This document shows, piece by piece, positions 14,135 through 20,088 of a stretch of 20,088 nucleotides of DNA. The DNA is taken from assembly GCA_043747685.1 (NCBI GenBank), contig JAYTOR010000161.1:1-20088 (forward strand), in the 5' to 3' direction. The notes beneath the pieces were generated by a model, which was not told the DNA's origin, made no database searches, and saw nothing but the letters and a program-made list of their open reading frames with translations. The stretch's first letter is position 1. Every line of letters begins with the position of its first letter. A program made the translations under genes and the position numbers. Source of the DNA: JANXUF01 sp043747685. GTDB lineage: Bacteria > Actinomycetota > Acidimicrobiia > Acidimicrobiales > Ilumatobacteraceae.

Positions 14135-16747
14135 ATGACTGCTGTGGAAACCAACACCATCACGTTCTCCGTCAACGGGGAATCCGTGGAGGTCAGCGGT
14201 GGTCATCCGCATCTGTTGGCTGCCCTGCGTGACGAACTCGGAGTCACCTCGCCGAAGGACGGATGCTCCCCATCCGGACAGTGCGGCTGTTGCACCGTAC
14301 ACGTCGACGGCAAACCGATCGTCTCCTGCACCCTGTCTGTCGCCAAGGTCTCCGGCAAGGCGATCACCACGCTCGAGGGACTTCCGGAGTCCCACCGCCA
14401 GGACTTCGCAGACGCCTTCGCTGCGTGCGGAGGATTGCAGTGCGGCTTTTGCACGCCGGGCATCGTGATGCGCGCCGAAGCGCTCATCGACAAGAAGGGC
14501 ACTGACCTCACTCGTGATGACATGAAGCGCCACCTCGGCGCCCACCTCTGCCGTTGTACCGGGTATGTCAAGATTTACGACGCCATCGAGATGGTTGCCG
14601 AGACGCGCCAGTCCGGCACGCCCGTCGTCGTCCGCCAGCAGGGTGGCCTCGGGAGCAGCGGTCCGAAGTACGAGGCTGCAGATCTGTGCCTCGGCGACCG
14701 TGGCTACGTCGACGACATCAGTGTTCCCGGCATGCTGCACGCGGCGTTGCACCTCACCGCCCACACCCGTGCCGACATCGTCCGCATCGATCTCAGCAGA
14801 GCGCTCGCAGCACCCGGAGTCGTCGCCGCCTTCACCGGCGCCGACGTGCCGGGCGAGTTGTACAACGGCATCATCTACAAGGACTGGCCTGTGTTCATCC
14901 CGGAGGGCGGCCGCACGTCGTATGCCGGTGATGTGCTGGCGATCGTCGTGGCCGAATCCCGCCAGTTGGCGCGTGCCGCCGCCGAACTGGTGAGCGTCGA
15001 GTACGTCGTGATGCAACCGGTCACCGACCCAGTCGCCGCTCTCGAACCAGGTTCCCCGTTGGCCGTGTGGAACACGAAGTCGAACGAGTTGAGCGTCAGC
15101 GAATACGCCCGCGGCGATGTCGATCAGGCGCTTGCGGACAGCGCGTTCGTGGTATCCGAGACGTTCGTCACGCAGCGGGTCGAACACGCCTTCCTCGAAC
15201 CGGAATCGACACTCGCCGTGCCCGATGGCGAAGGCCACCTCCACGTCTACTCGGGTGGCCAGGGTGTGTGGGACGACCGCAACGACATCGCCCGCATCCT
15301 CGCCATCACCAACGAACAGGTGACGGTCGAGTTGGTGTCGAACGGTGGGGCCTTCGGTGGTAAGGAGGACATGAGCAACCAGGGTCAGACGGCGCTCGCC
15401 GCCTGGCTGCTGCAGCGCCCGGTCAAATGCACGCTGAGTCGCGAGGAAAGCTTCCGCATCCACGCCAAGCGCCACCCGATCACGATGGAATACACGCTCG
15501 GTTGCGACGCCGACGGCACCTTCACGGCGCTGAAGATGCGGGCGGTCGGTGATTCCGGTGCCTATGCGAGTGTCGGGATGAAGGTGCTGGAACGGGCTGC
15601 CGGTCACGCCAGCGGTCCGTACCGGGTCGGCGCGATCGATGTGCGCGCCGTTGCCGTTCGGACGAACAACCCGGTGTGCGGCGCATTTCGCGGCTTCGGC
15701 GCGAACCAGGCGCAGTTCGCCATGGAGGGTTCGATCGACCGCCTCGCCGAGAAGGCCGGCATCAGTTCGTGGTCGATCCGCAAGAAGAACGTCATCCACT
15801 CCGGCGACGTGTGGGGGCCCGGACAGATCATGGACGACGGCTGCAAGGGTGCAGAGGTGTGCCTCGACAAAGCCGGTCCGATCGTCGAAGCTGCGCTCGC
15901 CGACGGCAAGGCGGTCGGGCTCGGGCTCGGGTTGAAGAACTCCGGACTCGGCAACGGTTTCAAGGAGATCGCCAAGGCCGTCGTGCGGTTCAACTCCCAC
16001 GACGATTCGGTCGAGGTGCGCCACGGCTGGACCGAAATGGGTCAGGGGGTGCACACCGTTGCGTTGCAGGTCGCGGTCGAGGAACTCGGTATCGACCCGG
16101 CGCGCATCAAGGTGATCGTCGATACGACGCGTGAACTCGGCCAGGGCCAGACGACCGGCAGCCGCGGCACGTTGATGGGTGCCGGCTCGGTGAAAGCGGC
16201 GTGCGAGGCCGCACGTGCGGCGAACTGCGCACCGGATGTCGATCACGAGGGTGAGTACCGGATCGACTGGACCACCAAGCTGGGCGACCCGACGGTCGAG
16301 CACCCGATCATCCATTCGACGTTCTCCTACGCTGCGCAGATCGTGATCGCCGACAAGGCGACGGGGGCGATCGAGAAGGTCGTCGCCATCCACGACGTCG
16401 GCCGTGCCGTCAACCCACAGTTGTGCAGTGGCCAGGTCGAAGGTTCTGTGCACATGGGCCTCGGATACGCGCTGAGCGAGGAGTTCCCGCACGATCCCGC
16501 CACGGGTTTTCCGACGGCGACGACGCTGCGCCATCTCGGCATCCTGCGCCCGAAGGACATTCCGGAGATCGAAGTGCACCTTGTCGAGTGCCCACAACCG
16601 AACTCGCCGTACGGGGTCAAAGGCGTCGGTGAGATCGGCCTCGTGCCGACAGCGCCCGCCGTCGCCGCAGCACTGCACCAGGTGGACGGCATCTGGCGCA
16701 ACACGCTGCCGATGAAGCGCACCAGCGCCGACGATTCCGAGAGCTGA
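14135..16747 (+). CDS. Fused [2Fe-2S]-molybdopterin hydroxylase, 'selenium-dependent xanthine dehydrogenase' type
   Basis: This 870-residue protein joins an iron-sulfur domain (1-165) and a full molybdopterin domain (about 175-865) in one chain, the plan of the family annotated as selenium-dependent xanthine dehydrogenase. The cluster ligands are Cys44, Cys50, Cys53, Cys65 (a C-x5-C spacing, DGCSPSGQCGCC) and Cys103, Cys106, Cys139, Cys141. Active-site residues are Gln376 (SGGQ), Glu411 (GGAFGGKE), Arg519 (AFRGFG) and Glu833 (GVKGVGE). The segment GGAFGGKEDMS with REESFRIHAKRHP is characteristic. There is no FAD domain. Selenium in this family is a labile cofactor, not selenocysteine, and no selenium genes are seen here, so selenium use is unproven. 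The ATG at 14135 has GAGG 8 nt upstream; an in-frame ATG at 14114 adds seven residues. Confidence 0.9.
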   Translation: MTAVETNTITFSVNGESVEVSGGHPHLLAALRDELGVTSPKDGCSPSGQCGCCTVHVDGKPIVSCTLSVAKVSGKAITTLEGLPESHRQDFADAFAACGGLQCGFCTPGIVMRAEALIDKKGTDLTRDDMKRHLGAHLCRCTGYVKIYDAIEMVAETRQSGTPVVVRQQGGLGSSGPKYEAADLCLGDRGYVDDISVPGMLHAALHLTAHTRADIVRIDLSRALAAPGVVAAFTGADVPGELYNGIIYKDWPVFIPEGGRTSYAGDVLAIVVAESRQLARAAAELVSVEYVVMQPVTDPVAALEPGSPLAVWNTKSNELSVSEYARGDVDQALADSAFVVSETFVTQRVEHAFLEPESTLAVPDGEGHLHVYSGGQGVWDDRNDIARILAITNEQVTVELVSNGGAFGGKEDMSNQGQTALAAWLLQRPVKCTLSREESFRIHAKRHPITMEYTLGCDADGTFTALKMRAVGDSGAYASVGMKVLERAAGHASGPYRVGAIDVRAVAVRTNNPVCGAFRGFGANQAQFAMEGSIDRLAEKAGISSWSIRKKNVIHSGDVWGPGQIMDDGCKGAEVCLDKAGPIVEAALADGKAVGLGLGLKNSGLGNGFKEIAKAVVRFNSHDDSVEVRHGWTEMGQGVHTVALQVAVEELGIDPARIKVIVDTTRELGQGQTTGSRGTLMGAGSVKAACEAARAANCAPDVDHEGEYRIDWTTKLGDPTVEHPIIHSTFSYAAQIVIADKATGAIEKVVAIHDVGRAVNPQLCSGQVEGSVHMGLGYALSEEFPHDPATGFPTATTLRHLGILRPKDIPEIEVHLVECPQPNSPYGVKGVGEIGLVPTAPAVAAALHQVDGIWRNTLPMKRTSADDSES

Positions 16748-16765
16748 AGCCTCCGACGCACGGTC

Positions 16766-16826
16766 CAATCGAGTATTTCCGTGCAATCGAGTAGGAACCC
16801 GCCCCACGGTGCGACGGAAATACTCG
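16766..16826. repeat. 13-bp inverted repeat with an inner 10-bp direct repeat
   Basis: CGAGTATTTCCGT (16770-16782) has its exact reverse complement ACGGAAATACTCG at 16814-16826, enclosing a 31-nt loop. CAATCGAGTA also occurs twice, at 16766-16775 and 16784-16793, 18 bp apart. The arms are markedly more A+T-rich than their surroundings. The element begins 18 nt after the fused hydroxylase stop, so it may act as a terminator or be a small mobile or palindromic repeat. Confidence 0.6.
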
Positions 16827-16830
16827 TTCG

Positions 16831-16848
16831 GATCCCCCTGGCGGGATC
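16831..16848. terminator. Small hairpin GATCCC-N6-GGGATC downstream of the fused hydroxylase
   Basis: A perfect 6-bp stem with a 6-nt loop lies right after the 13-bp inverted repeat. There is no T-tail. It could contribute to termination, but a stem this short also occurs by chance. Confidence 0.2.
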
Positions 16849-16915
16849 GGCGCCGCTGGGCACTCACCGCTGTAGCGCCCGAGGGGCTGCGGTACCGATG
16901 GATGGGCAGACGGCA

Positions 16916-16921
16916 TAACGT
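16916..16921 (+). promoter_or_regulatory. -10 element (TAACGT) of the lysozyme-like lipoprotein gene, leaderless
   Basis: TAACGT lies 6 nt before the GTG at 16928, predicting a leaderless mRNA with a GTG start and confirming that start. No clear -35 is seen. Confidence 0.5.
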
Positions 16922-16927
16922 TGGAGC

Positions 16928-17896
16928 GTGCGCCGTTCTCAGGCCCGGGCCGCCGGGATCTTCGTCGCTGCGCTGCTCGTCATCCCGGCTGCGTCGTGCG
17001 GCACGAGCGAGGCAACAACGAGACAGACCGCTGCGTCGCCTCCGCCACAGACGATCGCCCTCGCCGACGCGCCGACCCAGGCGGGTGCACGTGCCGTCGT
17101 CACTGCGCCGCCGTTCGGGGCTCCGGTGAACACGCTCGTGTTGACCGGGACAGCCGCACCGAGACCGGCTCCACTGTGTCTCGCCGACGCCAACGCCAAG
17201 ATCGGCGACAACTCTCCATCGGTGCAGTGCATTCAGATCGCGCTGTCGAAATTCCACAAGATGCCGGGCACGAACCTCAGCGGCACGTACGACACCACGA
17301 CGTTCAACGCCCTCAAGTCGTTCCAGAAAGACCATCCTCCGCTGATTGCCGACGGACTGCCGGGCCCGTTGACGTTGGCAGCCCTGCTGATCTGGAGCGG
17401 GAACGAGGTCGGAGCGCCGCAGGCCTCGACGGCGATTCTCTCCGGACCGTGGCCTGCGCCGGCTATAGCTCCGTATCCGAATTGGGCGGTCTCTCCGGAT
17501 GGCTTTCCGTACTACAGCGGGCGGACGGTGTGCAGCCGCGCCGACGCCAACACGATCGCCACGGAGTTCGCCAAGGACGGAGCGCTGGCGGCGACGCAGC
17601 AGTGGGCCGTGTACATCGCCAGCCGGGAGACGAGCTGTCGCTACAACGCCGTCAACCAGAACGCCCAGACGCAGGACGATTCGCACTGCGCCTTCCAGAT
17701 CAACGCTCTCGCCGGATTCTTCGACCCGAACGGTGAACTCGGCCGGCGAGGGTGGACGGCAGACAACATCGAGGTCTCGATGCAGGCCTGCGCCGACGCT
17801 GCCAGCGACCTGTGGGTCTTCTGCGGCCAGGGCCCGTGGACGAAGCCGTACAGCTGCGCCCCGCCGTGGGGAGACCTCCGCTCAGGAGAGAACTAG
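16928..17896 (+). CDS. Secreted PG-binding / lysozyme-like (transglycosylase-type) lipoprotein
   Basis: This 322-residue protein starts with a signal peptide (basic RRSQARAA, then a hydrophobic core) ending in PAASC, a weak lipobox with Cys24, so it is exported and possibly lipid-anchored. A Thr/Pro/Ala-rich linker follows to about 85. Residues 92-152 (SVQCIQIALSKF, LSGTYDTTTFNALKSFQKDH, ADGLPGPLTLAALL) match a peptidoglycan-binding type 1 domain. The C-terminal part (about 205-315) looks lysozyme-like: AVYIASRETSCRYNAVNQNA with Glu234 as likely catalytic acid, then HCAFQIN in the place of the usual GLFQIN, and several cysteines that may form disulfides. It probably cleaves or remodels peptidoglycan. 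The C-terminal match is by motif only; inactive binding is the alternative. The GTG start is set by TAACGT 6 nt upstream. Confidence 0.78.
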   Translation: MRRSQARAAGIFVAALLVIPAASCGTSEATTRQTAASPPPQTIALADAPTQAGARAVVTAPPFGAPVNTLVLTGTAAPRPAPLCLADANAKIGDNSPSVQCIQIALSKFHKMPGTNLSGTYDTTTFNALKSFQKDHPPLIADGLPGPLTLAALLIWSGNEVGAPQASTAILSGPWPAPAIAPYPNWAVSPDGFPYYSGRTVCSRADANTIATEFAKDGALAATQQWAVYIASRETSCRYNAVNQNAQTQDDSHCAFQINALAGFFDPNGELGRRGWTADNIEVSMQACADAASDLWVFCGQGPWTKPYSCAPPWGDLRSGEN

Positions 17897-18068
17897 CGTC
17901 CGCGACCTTGGTAACGTGTCTACGGCGTTGAGGCACCGAAACCGAGGCCAGGCTCCTGCGTCGAGCCGCTACCCCTCGTTTGCTACTCGGATGCTTCAGA
18001 CGGTGGTGGTGCGACCATCGACTGTGACGTGGAACGGGCGGCCGGCAAAGGAGCTGCGTCGATCTCGC
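17897..18068. other. Intergenic region without a supported gene
   Basis: The stretch between the lysozyme-like gene and the second LLM gene holds no ORF with protein-like composition and no hairpin I can support. A GTG-started 52-codon reading exists on the plus strand (17916-18071) but looks non-coding. Its last bases form the promoter of the next gene. Confidence 0.5.
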
Positions 18069-18074
18069 TAGAGT
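18069..18074 (+). promoter_or_regulatory. -10 element (TAGAGT) of the second LLM gene, leaderless
   Basis: TAGAGT lies 6 nt before the ATG at 18081, the same geometry as at seven other starts in the window. There is no Shine-Dalgarno. No consensus -35 is visible at the expected distance. Confidence 0.52.
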
Positions 18075-18080
18075 CGCCGC

Positions 18081-19148
18081 ATGGCAATCCCGGCAGCTCT
18101 GTATCTGCAAGACGCGCACACGATTCGCGACGGCATGGAGATCGCCAAGTATGCGGAAATGAAGGGTTTCCAGGCCGTATGGCAGGCGGACAGCCGTCTT
18201 GTCAGGGATGCGATGATCCCGATGTCGGCGTTCGCTGCGGTGACCGACACGATCAAGATCGGCTCGGGAGTGGTCGATTGCTGGACGCGTAACCCCGCAC
18301 GCCTGGCATCGTCGTTCTCGACACTCGACGACCTCGCACCTGGCCGCGTGATCCTCGGCATCGGTGCATGGTGGGATCCGTTGGCGTCGAAGGTCGGCAT
18401 CTCCCGTGCCAAGCCGCTGCGGGCGATGCGCGAGATCGTCACCAACGTCCGCGCCCTGCTGCACAACGAGACGGTGACCTTCGACGGCGAGTTCGTGCAC
18501 TTCGACGGCGTCGAACTCGACTACGTCTACCAGCAACGCCGGCCGAAGGATGTGCCGATCTACATCGGCGCCACCGGCCTGCAGATGATGGAGCTGTGCG
18601 GCGAGATCGCCGACGGAGTCGTGCTCAACTATCTCGTCGCACCCGAGTACAACCGAACGGCGATCGAAGCGCTACAACGTGGCCTCGACAAGAGCGGCCG
18701 CACGCTCGACGACATCGACCGTCCGCAACTCGTCGTCTGCTCCGTGCACGAGGACCGTCAGACGGCGCTCGACATGGCACGGATGATGGTCACCCAGTAC
18801 CTCGGTCAGCAGCCGCACATCATGAAGGCCTCCGGTGTGCCGCAATCCCTGCTCGACAAGGTCGGCGAGGTGCTGACATGGCCGGCGACGCACGAGCAGG
18901 TCGAGGCTGCGAGCAAGCTCGTGCCTGACGAAATCGTGCAGATGCTGACCGCCTCCGGCACCGTCGCCGAGGCCCGTGCGAAGGTTGCCGACTACATGCG
19001 CGACGGCTGCACCTGCCCGATCCTCTATCCGCTCGGCGATGTCCACGCGATGATCGACGCCTTCAGCGAAGATGCGCCGGACACCTCGGTCTCGGCGAAA
19101 GACGAAGCAGGTGACACCGCCGAAAGCCTCGATGCCGACGGCGGCTGA
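18081..19148 (+). CDS. LLM-class, probably F420-dependent oxidoreductase (Mer-like)
   Basis: The 355-residue protein is a luciferase-like TIM-barrel oxidoreductase of the F420-dependent, methylene-H4MPT-reductase-like group. It shows the N-terminal ALYLQDAHTIRDGMEIAKYAE segment, KGFQAVWQADSRLVRDAMIPM (29-49), GSGVVDCWTRNPARLA (62-77), LAPGRVILGIGAWWDP (the conserved PGR-x-x-LG-x-G turn, about 86-101), and PIYIGATGLQMMELCGEIADGVVLNY (about 159-184). The last ~30 residues are acidic and low-complexity and probably disordered. It shares only superfamily features with the LLM gene at 178. It stands alone with a leaderless promoter and converges with the VWA gene 26 nt downstream. Substrate unknown. 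Confidence 0.88.
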   Translation: MAIPAALYLQDAHTIRDGMEIAKYAEMKGFQAVWQADSRLVRDAMIPMSAFAAVTDTIKIGSGVVDCWTRNPARLASSFSTLDDLAPGRVILGIGAWWDPLASKVGISRAKPLRAMREIVTNVRALLHNETVTFDGEFVHFDGVELDYVYQQRRPKDVPIYIGATGLQMMELCGEIADGVVLNYLVAPEYNRTAIEALQRGLDKSGRTLDDIDRPQLVVCSVHEDRQTALDMARMMVTQYLGQQPHIMKASGVPQSLLDKVGEVLTWPATHEQVEAASKLVPDEIVQMLTASGTVAEARAKVADYMRDGCTCPILYPLGDVHAMIDAFSEDAPDTSVSAKDEAGDTAESLDADGG

Positions 19149-19174
19149 CGACCGTCCACGTGGCTCGACCGGAG

Positions 19175-20088
19175 TTACTGCCATGGCGGGCTCGTCGGCG
19201 CAACGGTGGGCGTGGTGTCGAAGACCGGTGTCGTTGTCGGCGGACTCGAGGGGGCGCCGGACAGTGCGGCGAGTTGTTCGCTGACGAGGAGCACCACGAG
19301 ATCGTCGAGGCCCAACTCCTCGTAGTCAGTCGTGTTGATGTCGGTGTGTTCGCCGAGCGCCGCGCCGCCCGCTCCGAAGGCGAGGAAGACGAAGCGGCCG
19401 CCGGTGCCTTCGGCGATCGCCCGGAAGGCGTGCTCGGCGGGATCGTCGGTTGCCGAAGCGGCGACAATATTGACGGTGATGCCACGCTCGGCTGCCACGT
19501 GGATCGACTGCGGATATGCTTGCGGGAGTTGGCGTTCGATGTGCGGTGCGGCGTCGCCGACGAGCAACATCATCTGCACGGTCGTCGCCGGATCGCGCCA
19601 CGTCGGGTCCTTGAGTGCTGCAGCGAAACCCTCATCGACGGCCTCCGGCGTGTCGCCCGCCCCCGCCTGCAACCACATCGTTCAACGCTGCCTGGAACGC
19701 CGCCAGATCGCCTGTCAGATCGAACGTCGACGTCACGAAGGTGTCGCCCTGATCGCGGAAGAGCGTCATGCCGAAGCGGATGTCGGGATGCTGCGGCAGT
19801 TGTTCCAATCGCGAGGAGACATCGGCGATCGTCGTCTTCAACTGGTTGATCTCGTCACCCATCGAGCCGGTCACATCCAACAGGAACAGCACGTCCACCG
19901 GCATGCCGGCAGCGACGCCACCGTTGGCGGCGATCTGCAGATTCACGTCCGCTCCTGGTGCGGTATCGGCCGAGGCCTCGGAGGCAGTGACGTGGTATGC
20001 CGGCCGCGTCGTTCCATATGTCGCCGGCAGGAAGATGGCCCTGCCGACGGCGTCCGTGCGCAGGTCGGCAACGACTGCGTCTGCGGCG
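19175..20088 (-). CDS. VWA-domain protein, 5' end beyond the window and frameshifted
   Basis: The gene enters from the right edge and stops at TAA 19175-19177. From 20087 the frame is open; the first part (DLRTDAVGRAIFLPATYGTT) resembles a carboxypeptidase-regulatory or Ig-like repeat. The von Willebrand A domain follows, with the MIDAS motif DVTGSMGDE in VDVLFLLDVTGSMGDEINQL. The reading then breaks in a G-rich tract (19655-19670 on the plus strand): the first frame ends in a stop at 19632, and the downstream frame continues with GDTPEAVDEGFAAAL, the expected VWA continuation. Removing a single G restores one frame. The C-terminus is Thr/Pro-rich, suggesting a surface or secreted protein. 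Either a real frameshift or a sequencing error in the run explains this. Metal-dependent ligand binding is the usual role of such domains. Confidence 0.75.

Noticed and set aside
10334..16747. CO dehydrogenase (CoxL) as identity of either molybdenum protein
   Set aside because: Both have the RGFG arginine motif of purine hydroxylases (MRGFG, FRGFG) and lack the active-site cysteine loop of form I CO dehydrogenase.
14078..17686. A 1202-codon stop-free reading on the minus strand
   Set aside because: It lies antisense to the fused hydroxylase and the lysozyme-like gene, both of which have clear family motifs. Its product is rich in R, H, D and V without domain motifs, as expected for the complement of G+C-rich coding sequence.
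17916..18071. A 52-codon GTG reading between the lysozyme-like and second LLM genes
   Set aside because: It is basic and lacks any domain-like pattern. TAACGT lies close upstream but without the 6-8 nt spacing seen at real starts.

Overview
The window looks like chromosomal DNA of a high-G+C actinobacterium. Supporting signs are a HelD-type RNA polymerase recycling ATPase, two luciferase-like (probably F420-using) oxidoreductases, a DtxR-family regulator, two Uma2 nucleases, heavy GTG start use, and a repeated leaderless-promoter layout (TANNNT placed 6-8 nt before the start codon of many genes). A deep-branching lineage such as Acidimicrobiia is my guess, not something the sequence proves. 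I see no RNA genes, CRISPR array, insertion sequence or phage gene.

Layout. 1-177: tail of an upstream gene, then a promoter. 178-3306 (+): an LLM-class oxidoreductase, a perfect 11-bp hairpin, then helD with two overlapping mini-ORFs abutting its start. 5572-3340 (-): a compact four-gene operon of DtxR-family regulator, small lipoprotein, AzlC and AzlD (branched-chain amino acid exporter). 5694-6929 (+): a family VIII esterase/beta-lactamase-like serine hydrolase. 7527-6961 (-): a Uma2 nuclease. 7620-9744 (+): an M20 amidohydrolase of the allantoate/N-carbamoyl type, translationally coupled to a YceH-like (DUF480) protein. 14033-9751 (-): a xanthine-dehydrogenase operon (FAD, [2Fe-2S] and molybdopterin subunits, each overlapping the next by 4 nt), followed by a second Uma2 gene. 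14135-16747 (+): a divergent fused [2Fe-2S]-molybdopterin hydroxylase of the family annotated as selenium-dependent xanthine dehydrogenase. 16928-17896 (+): a secreted PG-binding/lysozyme-like lipoprotein. 18081-19148 (+): a second LLM oxidoreductase. 20088-19175 (-): a VWA-domain protein, cut by the window end and frameshifted.

The central theme is purine or N-heterocycle oxidation. Two molybdenum hydroxylases are transcribed away from a ~100-bp region holding a perfect TTGACA-ATT-TGTCAA palindrome that overlaps the likely -35 regions on both strands. The fused enzyme has no FAD domain and no FAD gene beside it on its own strand, so it may borrow the FAD subunit encoded just across the promoter. 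The M20 amidohydrolase could act later in ureide breakdown, but uricase and allantoinase are not in the window.

The most interesting points are this paired hydroxylase locus, the DtxR regulator whose ligand positions look MntR-like rather than IdeR-like and which heads an amino-acid exporter operon, the recurring leaderless promoter, and several small repeats and inverted repeats at gene junctions.
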